Part shown: in pieces, positions 11,980 to 24,600 of the stretch
How the letters are laid out: each line of letters opens with the position of its first letter
Numbering within the stretch: position 1 is the first letter of the stretch
Assembly (NCBI RefSeq): GCF_051401765.1
Contig: NW_027480481.1
Coordinates: 1,364,001 to 1,428,000, forward strand
Reading direction: 5' to 3'
Origin: Calliopsis andreniformis
Taxonomy: Eukaryota > Arthropoda > Insecta > Hymenoptera > Andrenidae
Length of the DNA stretch: 64,000 bases
Program-made: the position numbers and the translations under genes
The notes under the pieces: generated by a model
What the model saw: only the letters and a program-made list of their open reading frames with translations
Told to the model about the DNA's origin: nothing
The model's database searches: none

Positions 11980-14580
11980 CCAACCCTCAGACATCATCCT
12001 CAATCCTTAATCCTCAATCCTCAATCCTCAACCTTCAATCCTCAATCCTCAATACTCAATCTTCAATCCTCAATCCTCAGCCCTCAAACCTCAATTCTGA
12101 ATCCTCAATACTCAACCTTCAATCCTCAATCCTGAGTCCTCAGTACTCAACCATCAATCCTCAATTCCCAATACTCAATAGAATATCCTGAATTCTCAGG
12201 ATTCAATACTCAAACCTCAATCCTCAACCCTCAGCCCTCATCCTCCATCATCAATCCTCAATCCTCAATCCTCAATCTTCAATCCTCAGTACTCAATATT
12301 CAATCCCCAATCCTCAATACTCAATCCTCAATCCTCAATTCTGAATCCTCAATACTCAACCTTCAATCCTCAATCCTGAGTCCTCAGTACTCAACCATCA
12401 ATCCTCAATTCCCAATACTCAATAGAATATCCTGAATTCTCAGGATTCAATACTCAAACCTCAATCCTCAACCCTCAGCCCTCATCCTCCACCATCAATC
12501 CTCAATCCTCAATCCTCAATCTTCAATCCTCAGTACTCAATATTCAATCCCCAATCCTCAATCCTCAATCCTCAATCCTCAATCCTCAATCCTCAATCCT
12601 CAACACTCAATCCTCATTCCTCAAACCTCAATCCTAAACCCTCAGTCCTCATCCTCAATTCTCAATCCTCAATCCTCAATCCTCAATCCTCAATCTTCAA
12701 TCCTCAATAATCGATCTCAAATCCTAGATCCTCAATACACAATCATCAATCCTTAATTCTCAACCTTCAATCCTCAATCCCCAGTCTTCAATCTTCAATC
12801 CTCAATGCTCAATCCTCAATGCTCAATTCTCAATCCTCAATCCTCAATCCTCAGTCGTCAAACCTCAATCCCTGACCCTCTGCCCTCATCCTCAACCCTC
12901 AGTCTTTAATCCTCAGTCCTCAGTCCTCAAACCTCAATCCTCAACCCTCAGACATCATCCTCAATCCTCAATCCTCAATCCTCAATCTTCAATCCCTAAT
13001 ACTCAATCTTCAATCCTCAATCCTCAGTCCTCAAACCTCAATCCTGAATTTTCAATACTCAACCTTCAAGCCTCAATCCTCAGTCCTCAATCCTCGATCC
13101 TCAATCTTCAATCCTCAATATCCAATCTTCAATCCTCAATCCTCAATCCTCAATCCTCAATCCTCAGCCCTCAGACATCATCCTCAATCCTTAATCCTCA
13201 ATCCTCAATCCTCAACCTTCAATCCTCAATACTCAATCTTCAATCCTCAATCCTCGGCCCTCAAACCTCAATTCTGAATCCTCAATACTCAACCTTCAAT
13301 CCCCAATCCTCAGTCCTCAGTACTCAACCATCAATCCTCAATTCTCAATACTCAATAGAATATCCTGAATTCTCAGGATTCAATACTCAAACCTCAATCC
13401 TCAACCCTCAGCCCTCATCCTCCATCATCAATCCTCAATCCTCAATCCTCAATCTTCAATTCTCAGTACTCAATATTCAATCCCCAATCCTCAATCCTCA
13501 ATCCTCAATCCTCAATCCTCAATCCTCAATCCTCAATCCTCAACCCTCAATCCTCATTCCTCAAACCTCAATACTCAACCCTCAGTCCTCATCCTCAATT
13601 CTCAATCCTCAATCCTCAATCCTCAATCCTCAATCTTCAATCCTCAATATTCAATCATCAACACTCAATCCTCAATCCTCAATCCTCAGTGATCAATACT
13701 CAATCTTTAATACACAATCCTCAATCCTCAATCCTCAATCCTCAATCCTCATTTCTCAAACCTCAATCCTCAACCCTCAGTCCTCATCCTCAATTCTCAA
13801 TTCTCAATCTTCAATCCTCAATCCTCAATCCTCATTTCTCAAACCTCAATCCTCAACCCTCAGACCTCATCCTCAATTCTCAACACTAAATCCTCAATCA
13901 TCAATCCTCAATCTTCAATCCTCATTAATCAATCTCCAATCCTAGATCCTCAATCCTCAATCCTCAATCCCCAATCTTCAATCCTCAATAATCAATCTCC
14001 AATCCTAGATCCTCAACCCTCAATCCTCAATCCTCAATCCTCAATCCTCATTCTTCAATCCTCAATACCCAATCCTCAATCTTCAATCCTCAATCATCAA
14101 TCCTCAATTCTCAATCCTCAATCCTCAATCCTCAGTCGTCAAACCTCAATCCCTGACCCTCTGCCCTCATCCTCAACCCTCAGTCTTCAATCCTCAGTCC
14201 TCAATCCTCAAACCTCTCTACTCAACCCTCAGACATCATCCTCAATCCTCAATCCTCAATCCTCAATCCTCAATCTTCAATCCCTAATACTCAATCCTCA
14301 ATCCTCAATCCTCAATCTTCAATCCTCAATACTCAATCTTCAATCCTCAATCCTCAATACTCAATCTTCAATCCTCAACCCTCAATCGTCAATCCACAAT
14401 CCTCAATCTTCGATCCTCAATACTCAATTTTCAATCCTCAATCCTCAATCCTCAGTCCTCATCCTCATTTCTCAAATCTCAATCCTCAATCATCAATCCT
14501 CAATCTTCAATCCTCAATAATCAATCTCCAATTCTAGATCCTCAATCCTCAATCCTCAATCCTCAATCTGCAATCCTCAA

Positions 14581-14583
14581 TAA
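14581..14583 (+). other. Left target-site duplication (TAA)
   Basis: TAA directly precedes the CACTG terminus and is repeated at 15667-15669 after the opposite CAGTG terminus. The uninterrupted versions of this locus (2040-2042 and its counterparts) carry one TAA only, so the 3 bp arose at insertion. Confidence 0.88.
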
Positions 14584-15088
14584 CACTGTTCAACACGGGT
14601 CTGATTTTGTAAACGTGAATAAACATTTCTTATAGATTTTGACGTGCTGATTACGAATCTGCAAACCGTTTTGTTCCAGAACGTACAGTTTTTGAAAAAA
14701 TCAATTTTGAAAAAAATGACAAATTTTCAACTTTGGGATTTTTCTGTGCTTTTGCCGTAGTAGTTACTTAGTTGCTCTTTGCACGAAATGATTCTGTGAA
14801 CTCTCCCGAATAAAATAATATAAATAGTTATTAGATTATAAACATCGTAACAGGTTTAAATAACAATTAAAGTGAAAAGGACACCCAAAACGCACCCATT
14901 TTTGCTGATATTTTTCACTTTATTTCAAAAAGTAAAGGTCTAGGAGAAAATTTCACTATACCACGCGATAGAGCAAACCTTTCCACTAAGGAAAGCATCA
15001 AGCGAATGTTCAAAATTATTTTTGTTTTCAATATAGAAATAAAATAGTTTGGCGAAACGCGCGGCGGCGACAGTGGTACTCAATGACG
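14584..15088 (+). repeat. Left terminal inverted repeat of the transposon
   Basis: The 505-bp left arm pairs with 15152-15666 read in reverse. I count about ten substitutions between the arms, near 14633, 14654, 14849, 14852, 14932, 14954, 14960-14961, 14992 and 15070. There is one larger difference near the tip: after the shared 12-bp terminus the left arm has nine bases (CGGGTCTGA) where the right arm has nineteen. Beyond that, the arms stay aligned up to CAATGACG at 15081-15088. The low divergence means the arms were made or homogenised recently. Confidence 0.9.
14869..14921. repeat. Nested hairpin inside the left arm
   Basis: AAAGTGAAAA (14869-14878) and TTTTCACTTT (14912-14921) are perfect 10-bp inverted repeats 33 bases apart. 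The mirror-image pair lies in the right arm at 15319-15371. Sub-terminal inverted repeats of this kind can bind transposase or form hairpins in transcripts, but no function can be assigned from the sequence. Confidence 0.7.
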
Positions 15089-15300
15089 GCGACGCGCGCC
15101 GGTGGACGCCTCGCCTATCGCCTGCCGTTCCGTGGACTCTATACGCATTGACGTCATTGAGTACCACTGCCGCCGCCGCGCGTTTCGCCAAACTATTTTA
15201 TTTCTATATTGAAAACAAAAATAATTTTGAACATTCGCTTGATGCTTTCCTTAGTAGAAAGGTTTGCTCTATCGCGTATTATAGTCAAATTTTCTCCTAG
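14940..15300. other. Two mirrored short open frames across the transposon centre, judged non-coding
   Basis: A forward frame at 15049-15300 and a reverse frame at 14940-15191, each 83 codons, overlap across the palindrome centre. Both start at TTG rather than ATG, both open with MAKRAAA, and both end in a shared run containing ARFAKLFYFYIENKNNFEHS. They read alike because the DNA is a palindrome: each begins in one arm and ends in the other. I recognise no domain, signal peptide or transposase motif (no DDE/D-like pattern). The CpG-rich core supplies the Ala/Arg-rich part. A frame kept open by the palindrome is the simplest reading. Confidence 0.75.
15089..15151. other. Unpaired centre of the transposon, GC/CpG-rich
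   Basis: These 63 bases are the only part of the element without a partner in the opposite arm. They begin GCGACGCGCGCCGG and are strongly enriched in CpG, in contrast with the AT-rich arms; the neighbouring ends of both arms (15056-15088 and 15152-15190) are also CpG-rich. It would be the loop of a hairpin or cruciform. It might be captured foreign sequence or a relic of a longer parent element. No gene was recognised. Confidence 0.8.
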
Positions 15301-15666
15301 ACCTTTATTTTTTGAAATAAAGTGAAAAATATCAGCAAAAATGGGTGCGTTTTGGGTGTCCTTTTCACTTTAATTGTTATTTAAACCTATTTCGATGTTT
15401 ATAATCTAATAACTATTTATATTATTTTATTCGGGAGAGTTCACAGAATCATTTCGTGCAAAGAGCAACTAAGTAACTACTACGGCAAAAGCACAGAAAA
15501 ATCCCAAAGTTGAAAATTTGTCATTTTTTTCAAAATTGATTTTTTCAAAAACTGTACGTTCTGGAACAAAACGGTTTGCAGATTTGTAATCAGCACGTCA
15601 AAATCTACAAGAAATGTTTATTCACGTTTACAAAATCGAAAAAAAGTCAAAATTTGTTGAACAGTG
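15152..15666 (-). repeat. Right terminal inverted repeat of the transposon
   Basis: The 515-bp right arm is the inverse of 14584-15088. It is ten bases longer because its tip keeps a T-rich run (read in reverse, AAATTTTGACTTTTTTTCGA after the terminal block) that is replaced in the left arm. Its outer 154 bases are also found at 1-154. The dyad axis of the element falls near 15120. Confidence 0.9.
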
Positions 15667-18600
15667 TAATCAATCTCCAATCCTAGATCCTCAATCCTCA
15701 ATCCTCAATCCTCAATCCTCAAACCTCATTCTTCAATCCTCAATCTTCAATCCTCAATCATCAATCCTCAATTCTCAATCCTCAATCCTCAATCCTCAGT
15801 CGTCAAACCACAATCCCTGACCCTCTGCCCTCATCCTCAACCCTCAGTCTTCAATCCCTAATACTCAATCTTCAATCCTCAATGCTCAGTCCTCAAACCT
15901 CAATCCTGAATCTTCAATACTCAACCTTCAAGCCTCAATCCTCAGTCCTCAATCCTCGATCCTCAATCTTCAATCCTCAATCCTCAGTCCTCAATACTCA
16001 AACCTCAATCCTCAACCGTCAGTCCTCGTCCTCAATCCTCAAACCTCAATCCTCAATCCTCAATATTCAATCATCGATACTCAATCTTCAATCCTCAATC
16101 CTCAATACTCAATCTTCAATACTCAATCACCGATCCTCAACCCTCAATCCTCAATCCTCAATCCTCAATCCTCAATCCTCATTTCTCAAACCTCAATTCT
16201 CAACCCTCAGTCCTCATCCTCAATTCTCAATCCTCAATCCTCAACCCTCAATCCTCTATTCTCAATACTCAATCTTCAATCCTCAATCCTCAATCCTCAA
16301 TCCTCATTTCTCAAACCTCAATCCTCAACCCTCAGACCTCATCCTCAATTCTCAACTCTAAATCCTCAATCATCAATCCTCAATCTTCAATCCTCATTTC
16401 TCAAACCTCAATCCTCAACCCTCAGTCCTCATCCTCAATTCTCAATTCTCAATCTTCAATCCTCAATCCTCAATCCTCAATCCTCATTTCTCAAACCTCA
16501 ATTCTCAACCCTCAGTCCTCATCCTCAATTCTCAATCCTCAATCCTCAACCCTCAATCCTCTATTCTCAATACTCAATCTTCAATCCTCAATCCTCAATC
16601 CTCAATCCTCATTTCTCAAACCTCAATCCTCAACCCTCAGACCTCATCCTCAATTCTCAACTCTAAATCCTCAATCATCAATCCTCAATCTTCAATCCTC
16701 ATTTCTCAAACCTCAATCCTCAACCCTCAGTCCTCATCCTCAATTCTCAATTCTCAATCTTCAATCCTCAATCCTCAATCCTCAATCCTCATTTCTCAAA
16801 CCTCAATCCTCAACCCTCAGACCTCATCCTCAATTCTCAACACTAAATCCTCAATCATCAATCCTCAATCTTCAATCCTCATTAATCAATCTCCAATCCT
16901 AGATCCTCAATCCTCAATCCTCAATCCCCAATCTTCAATCCTCAATAATCAATCTCCAATCCTAGATCCTCAACCCTCAATCCTCAATCCTCAATCCTCA
17001 ATCCTCATTCTTCAATCCTCAATACCCAATCCTCAATCTTCAATCCTCAATCATCAATCCTCAATTCTCAATCCTCAATCCTCAATCCTCAGTCGTCAAA
17101 CCTCAATCCCTGACCCTCTGCCCTCATCCTCAACCCTCAGTCTTCAATCCTCAGTCCTCAATCCTCAAACCTCTCTACTCAACCCTCAGACATCATCCTC
17201 AATCCTCAATCCTCAATCCTCAATCCTCAATCTTCAATCCCTAATACTCAATCCTCAATCCTCAATCCTCAATCTTCAATCCTCAATACTCAATCTTCAA
17301 TCCTCAATCCTCAATCTTCAATCCTCAATACTCAATCTTCAATCCTCAACCCTCAATCGTCAATCCACAATCCTCAATCTTCGATCCTCAATACTCAATT
17401 TTCAATCCTCAATCCTCAATCCTCAGTCCTCATCCTCATTTCTCAAATCTCAATCCTCAATCACCAATCCTCAATCTTCAATCCTCAATAATCAATCTCC
17501 AATTCTAGATCCTCAATCCTCAATCCTCAATCCTCAATCTGCAATCCTCAATAATCAATCTCCAATCCTAGATCCTCAATCCTCAATCCTCAATCCTCAA
17601 TCCTCAAACCTCATTCTTCAATCCTCAATACCCAATCCTCAATCATCAATCCTCAATCATCAATCCTCAATTCTCAATCCTCAATCCTCAATCCTCAGTC
17701 GTCAAACCACAATCCCTGACCCTCTGCCCTCATCCTCAACCCTCAGTCTTTAATCCTCAGTCCTCAGTCCTCAAACCTCAATCCTCAACCCTCGGACATC
17801 ATCCTGAATCCTCAATCCTCAATCCCCAATCCTCAATCCTCAATCTTCAATCCCTAATTCTCAATCTTCAATCCTCAATCCTCAGTCCCCAAACCTCAAT
17901 CCTGAATCTTCAATACTCAACCTTCAAGCCTCAATCCTCAGTCCTCAATACTCAACCATCAATCCTCAATTCTCAATACTCAATAGAATATCCTGAATTC
18001 TCAGGACTCAATACTCAAACCTCAATCCTCAACCCTCAGCCCTCATCCTCCATCCTCAATCCTCAATATTCAATCCTCAATAATCAATCTCCAATCCTAC
18101 ATCCTCAATCCCCAATCCTCAATCCTTAATCCTCAATCTTCAATCCTCAATCGCCAGTCCTCAATCTTCAATCCTCAATGCTCAATCCTCAACCCTCAAG
18201 CCTCAGTCCTCAATCTTCAATCCTCAATCCTCAGACCTCAATCCTCAACCGTCAGTCCTCGTCCGCAATCCTCAACCCACAATCCTCAATCCCCAATCTT
18301 CAATCTCCAATCCTAGATCCTCAATCCTCAATCCTCAATCCCCAATCTTCAATCCTCAATAATCAATCTCCAATCCTAGATCCTCAATCCTCAATCCTCA
18401 ATCCCCAATCTTCAATCCTCAATAATCAATCTCCAATCCTAGATCCTCAACCCTCAATCCTCAATCCTCAATCCTCAATCCTCAATCCTCACTCTTCAAT
18501 CCTCAATACCCAATCCTCAATCTTCAATCCTCCATCAACAATCCTGAATTCTCAATCCTCAATCCTCAGTCCTCAGTCGTCAAACCACAATCCCCGACCC

Positions 18601-21600
18601 TCAGCCCTCATCCTCAATCCTCAGTCCTCAATCCTAAGTCCTCAGTCTTCAAACCTCAATCCTCAACCCTCAGACATCATCCTCAATCCTTAATCCTCAA
18701 TCCTCAATCCTCAACCTTCAATCCTCAATACTCAATCTTCAATCCTCAATCCTCAGCCCTCAAACCTCAATACTGAATCGTCAATACTCAACCTTCAATC
18801 CTCAATCTTCAGTCCTCAGTACTCAACCATCGATCCTCAATTCTCAGTACTCAATAGAATATCCTGAATTCTCAGGATTCAATACTCAAACCTCAATCCT
18901 CAACCCCAGCCCTCATCCTCCATCATCAATCCTCAATCCTCAATCCTCAATCTTCAATCCTCAGTACTCAATATTCAATCCCCAATCCTCAATCCTCAAT
19001 CCTCAATCCTCAATCATCAACCCGCAATCCTCATTCCTCAAACCTCAATCCTCAACCCTCAGTCCTCATCCTCAATTCTCAATCCTCAATCCTCAATCCT
19101 CAATCCTCAATCTTCATTCCTCAATAATCAATCTCCAATCCTAGATCCTCAATCCACAATCTTCAATCCTTAATTCTCAATCTTCAATCCTCAATACCCA
19201 GTCTTCAATCATCAATCCTCAATGCTCAATCCTCAATGCTCAATCCTCAGTCCTCAATCCTCAGTCCTCAATCCTCAAACCTCAATCCTCTACCGTCAGC
19301 ACTCGACCTCAATCCTCAAACCTCAATCCTCAATCCTCAATATTCAATCATCAATACTCAATCTTCAATCCTCAATCCTCAATCCTCAATCCTCAATCCT
19401 CAACCCTCAATATTCAACACACAACCCCCAGCCATGAATCCTCAATACTCAACCATCAATCCTCAACTCTCAATACTCAATAGAATATCCTGAATTCTCA
19501 GGAATCAATACTCAAACCTCAATCCTCAATCCTCAGCCCTCATCCTCCAAAATCAATCCTCTATCCTCAATATCCAATCCTCAATCTTCAATCCTCAATC
19601 ATCAATCCGCAATTCTCAATCCTCATACCCCAATCCTCAGTCGTCAATCCTCAATCCCTGACCCTCTGCCCTCATCCTCAACCCTCAGTCTTCAATCCTC
19701 AGTCCTCAGTCCTCAAACCTCAATCCTCAAACCTCTGACATCATCCTCAATCCTCAATCCTCAATCCTCAATCCTCAACCTTCAATCCCTAATACTCAAT
19801 CTTCAATCCTCAATCCTCAGTCCTCAAACCTCAATCCTGAATCTTCAATACTCAGCCTTCAAGCCTCAATCCTCAGTCCTCAATCCTCGATCCTCAATCT
19901 TCAATCCTCAATATCCAATCTTCAATCCTCAATCCTCAATACTCAAACCTCAATCCTCAACCCTCAGCCCTCATCCTCCATCATCAATCCTCAATCCTCA
20001 ATCCTCAATCTTCAATCCTCAGTACTCAATATTCAATCCCCAATCCTCAATACTCAATCCTCAATCCTCAATTCTGAATCCTCAATACTCAACCTTCAAT
20101 CCTCAATCCTGAGTCCTCAGTACTCAACCATCAATCCTCAATTCCCAATACTCAATAGAATATCCTGAATTCTCAGGATTCAATACTCAAACCTCAATCC
20201 TCAACCCTCAGCCCTCATCCTCCATCATCAATCCTCAATCCTCAATCCTCAATCTTCAATCCTCAGTACTCAATATTCAATCCCCAATCCTCAATCCTCA
20301 ATCCTCAATCCTCAATCCTCAATCATCAATCCTCAACACTCAATCCTCATTCCTCAAACCTCAATCCTAAACCCTCAGTCCTCATCCTCAATTCTCAATC
20401 CTCAATCCTCAATCCTCAATCCTCAATCTTCAATCCTCAATAATCGATCTCAAATCCTAGATCCTCAATACACAATCATCAATCCTTAATTCTCAACCTT
20501 CAATCCTCAATCCCCAGTCTTCAATCTTCAATCCTCAATGCTCAATCCTCAATGCTCAATTCTCAATCCTCAATCCTCAATCCTCAGTCGTCAAACCTCA
20601 ATCCCTGACCCTCTGCCCTCATCCTCAACCCTCAGTCTTTAATCCTCAGTCCTCAGTCCTCAAACCTCAATCCTCAACCCTCAGACATCATCCTCAATCC
20701 TCAATCCTCAATCCTCAATCTTCAATCCCTAATACTCAATCTTCAATCCTCAATCCTCAGTCCCCAAACCTCAATCCTGAATCTTCAATACTCAACCTTC
20801 AAGCCTCAATCCTCAGTCCTCAATACTCAACCATCAATCCTCAATTCTCAATACTCAATAGAATATCCTGAATTCTCAGGACTCAATACTCAAACCTCAA
20901 ACCTCAACCCTCAGCGCTCATCCTCCATCCTCAATCCTCAATCTTCAATCCTCAATAATCAATCTCCAATCCTACATCCTCAATCCCCAATCCTCAATCC
21001 TTAATCCTCAATCTTGAATCCTCAATCGCCAGTCCTCAATCTTCAATCCTCAATGCTCAATCCTCAACCCTCAAGCCTCAGTCCTCAATCCTCAATCCTC
21101 AATCCTCAAACCTCAATCCTCAACCGTCAGTCCTCGTCCGCAATCCTCAACCCTCAATCCTCAATCCCCAATCTTCAATCTCCAATCCTAGATCCTCAAT
21201 CCTCAATCCTCAATCCCCAATCTTCAATCCTCAATAATCAATCTCCAATCCTAGATCCTCAATCCTCAATCCTCAATCCCCAATCTTCAATCCTCAATAA
21301 TCAATCTCCAATCCTAGATCCTCAACCCTCAATCCTCAATCCTCAATCCTCAATCCTCACTCTTCAATCCTCAATACCCAATCCTCAATCTTCAATCCTC
21401 CATCAACAATCCTGAATTCTCAATCCTCAATCCTCAGTCCTCAGTCGTCAAACCACAATCCCCGACACTCAGCCCTCATCCTCAATCCTCAGTCCTCAAT
21501 CCTAAGTCCTCAGTCTTCAAACCTCAATCCTCAACCCTCAGACATCATCCTCAATCCTTAATCCTCAATCCTCAATCCTCAACCTTCAATCCTCAATATC

Positions 21601-24600
21601 CAATCTTCAATCCTCAATCCTCAATCCTCAATCCTCAATCCTCAACCCTCAGACATCATCCTCAATCCTTAATCCTCAATCCTCAATCCTCAACCTTCAA
21701 TCCTCAATACTCAATCTTCAATCCGCAATCCTCAGCCCTCAAACCTCAATTCTGAATCCTCAATACTCAACCTTCAATCCTCAATCCTGAGTCCTCAGTA
21801 CTCAACCATCAATCCTCAATTCCCAATACTCAATAGAATATCCTGAATTCTCAGGATTCAATACTCAAACCTCAATCCTCAAGCCTCAGCCCTCATCCTC
21901 CATCATCAATCCTCAATCCACAATCCTCAATCTTCAATCCTCAGTACTCAATATTCAATCCCCAATCCTCAATCCTCAATCCTCAATCCTCAATCCTCAA
22001 TCCTCAATCCTCAACCCTCAATCCTCATTCCTCAAACCTCAATCCTCAACCCTCAGTACTCATCCTCAATTCTCAATCCTCAATCCTCAATCCTCAATCC
22101 TCAATCTTCAATCCTCAATAATCGATCTCCAATCCTAGATCCTCAATACACAATCATCAATCCTTAATTCTCAACCTTCAATCCTCAATCCCCAGTCTTC
22201 AATCTTCAATCCTCAATGCTCAATCCTCAATGCTCAATTCTCAATCCTCAATCCTCAATCCTCAGTCGTCAAACCTCAATCCCTGACCCTCTGCCCTCAT
22301 CCTCAACCCTCAGTCTTTAATCCTCAGTCCTCAGTCCTCAAACCTCAATCCTCAACCCTCAGACATCATCCTCAAACATCAATCCTCAATCCTCAATCCT
22401 CAATCCTCAATCTTCAATCCCTAATACTCAATCTTCAATCCTCAACCCTCAGTCCCCAAACCTCAACCCTGAATCTTCAATACTCAACCTTCAAGCCTCA
22501 ATCCTCAGTCCTCAATACTCAACCATCAATCCTCAATTCTCAATACTCAATAGAATATCCTGAATTCTCAGGACTCAATACTCAAACCTCAATCCTCAAC
22601 CCTCAGCCCTCATCCTCCATCCTCAATCCTCAATCTTCAATCCTCAATAATCAATCTCCAATCCTACATCCTCAATCCCCAATCCTCAATCCTCAAACCT
22701 CAATCCTCAACCGTCAGTCCTCGTCCGCAATCCTCAACCCTCAATCCTCAATCCCCAATCTTCAATCTCCAATCCTAGATCCTCAATCCTCAATCCTCAA
22801 TCCCCAATCTTCAATCCTCAATAATCAATCTCCAATCCTAGATCCTCAATCCTCAATCCTCAATCCCCAATCTTCAATTCTCAATAATCAATCTCCAATC
22901 CTAGATCCTCAACCCTCAATCCTCAATCCTCAATCCTCAATCCTCACTCTTCAATCCTCAATACCCAATCCTCAATCTTCAATCCTCCATCAACAATCCT
23001 GAATTCTCAATCCTCAATCCTCAGCCCTCAGTCGTCAAACCACAATCCCCGACCCTCAGCCCTCATCCTCAATCCTCAGTCCTCAATCCTAAGTCCTCAG
23101 TCTTCAAACCTCAATCCTCAACCCTCAGACATCATCCTCAATCCTTAATCCTCAATCCTCAATCCTCAACCTTCAGTCGTCAATACTCAATCTTCAATCC
23201 TCAATCCTCTGCCCTCAAACCTCAATTCTGAATCCTCAATACTCAACCTTCAATCCTCAATCCTCAGTCCTCAGTACTCAACCATCAATCCTCAATTCTC
23301 AATACTCAATAGAATATCCTGAATTCTCAGGATTCAATACTCAAACCTCAATCCTCAACCCTCAGCCCTCATCCTCCATCATCAATCCCCAATCCTCAAT
23401 CCTCAATCTTCAATCCTCAGTACTCAATATTCAATCCCCAATCCTCAATCCTCAATCCTCAATCCTCAATCCTCAATCCTCAATCCTCAATCCTCAATCC
23501 TCAATCTTCAATCCTCAATATTCAATCATCAACACTCAATCCTCAATCCTCTATCCTCAGTGATCAATACTCAATCTTTAATACACAATCCTCAATCCTC
23601 AATCCTCAATCCTCAATCCTCAATCCTCAATCCTCATTTCTCAAACCTCAATCCTCAACCTTCAGTCCTCATCCTCAAACCTCAATCCTCAACCGTCAGT
23701 CCTCGTCCTCAATCCTCAACCCTCAATCCTCAATCCCCAATCTTCAATCCCCAATCCTAGATCCTCAATCCTCAATCCTCAATCCCCAATCTTCAATCCT
23801 CAATAATCAATCTCCAATCCTAGATCCTCAATCCTCAATCCTCAATCCCCAATCTTCAATCCTCAATAATCAATCTCCAATCCTAGATCCTTAACCCTCA
23901 ATCCTCAAGCCTCAATCCTCAATCTTCAGTCCTCAGTACTCAATATTCAATCCCCAATCCTCAATCCTCAATCCTCAATCCTCAATCCTCAATCCTCAAT
24001 CCTCAATCCTCAACCCTCAATCCTCATTCCTCAAACCTCAATCCTCAACCCTCAGTCCTCATCCTCAATTCTCAATCCTCAATCCTCAATCCTCAATCCT
24101 CAATCTTCAATCCTCAATAATCAATCTCCAATCCTAGATCCTCAATCCACAATCTTCAATCCTTAATTCTCAATCTTCAATCCTCAATCCCCAGTCTTCA
24201 ATTTTCAATCCTCAATGCTCAATCCTCAATCCTCAATCCTCAGTCCTCAATCCTCAGTCCTCAATCCTCAATCCTCAATCCTCATTCTTCAATCCTCAAT
24301 ACCCAATCCTCAACCTTCAATCCTCTATCAACAATCCTGAATTCTCAATCCTCAATCCTCAGTCCTCAGTCGTCAAACCTCAATCCCCGAACCTCAGCCC
24401 TCATCCTCAATCCTCAGTCCTCAATCCTCAGTCCTCAGTCCTCAAACCTCAATCCTCCACCCTCAGACATCATCCTCAATCCTTAATCCTCAATCCTCAA
24501 TCCTCAACCTTCAATCCTCAATACTCAATCTTCAATCCTCAATCCTCAGCCCCCAAACCTCAATTCTGAATCCTCAATACTCAACCTTCAATCCTCAATC

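Larger units (their letters stand above)
155..14583 (+). repeat. Heptamer satellite (TCAATCC)n, first 15.5-kb unit
   Basis: This is an uninterrupted array of 7-bp units, consensus TCAATCC on the + strand, with no gene. G is nearly absent from the + strand. Common variants are TCAGTCC, TCAACCC, TCAAACC, TCAATAC, TCAATTC, TCAATCT and TCAATGC; the leading TCA changes least. Variants are ordered into recurring blocks: a CTCCAATCCTAGATCC box, a box ending CCTGACCCTCTGCCCTC, a GTGATCAATACTCAATC box and a dyad box around CCTGAATTCTCAGG. The blocks recur at irregular 0.24-1.3-kb spacing, so this is a scrambled higher-order repeat rather than one clean period. All open frames here are read through the satellite and judged non-coding. 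Confidence 0.97.
14584..15666. mobile_element. Complete non-autonomous palindromic DNA transposon, CACTG termini
   Basis: This 1,083-bp island interrupts the satellite. It starts CACTGTTCAACA and ends with the exact inverse, TGTTGAACAGTG, flanked by TAA on both sides. Nearly the whole element is an inverted repeat: arms 14584-15088 and 15152-15666 around a 63-bp centre. The outer arms are AT-rich; the central 140 bases are rich in GC and CpG. No transposase-like frame is present, so it is non-autonomous and mobilised in trans. CACTG ends with a 3-bp duplication resemble EnSpm/CACTA and Chapaev-type (CMC) transposons; PIF/Harbinger also makes 3-bp TWA duplications but its ends usually differ. 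The superfamily call is inference. The element lies in the repeated 15,512-bp unit and was amplified with it. Confidence 0.92.

Noticed and set aside
14940..15300. Two short frames in the transposon as a transposase or accessory protein
   Set aside because: They start at TTG, are 83 codons long, show no catalytic motif, and mirror each other because of the palindrome.
14584..15666. Palindrome as an inverted assembly chimera
   Set aside because: The arms differ by about ten substitutions and a ten-base length change, the termini are precise, a TAA duplication flanks them, and empty sites exist; a chimera would give identical arms without these.
14584..15666. PIF/Harbinger assignment from the 3-bp TAA duplication
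   Set aside because: The duplication fits, but CACTG ends point rather to CACTA/Chapaev-type elements. Without a transposase neither can be settled, so only a tentative class is given.
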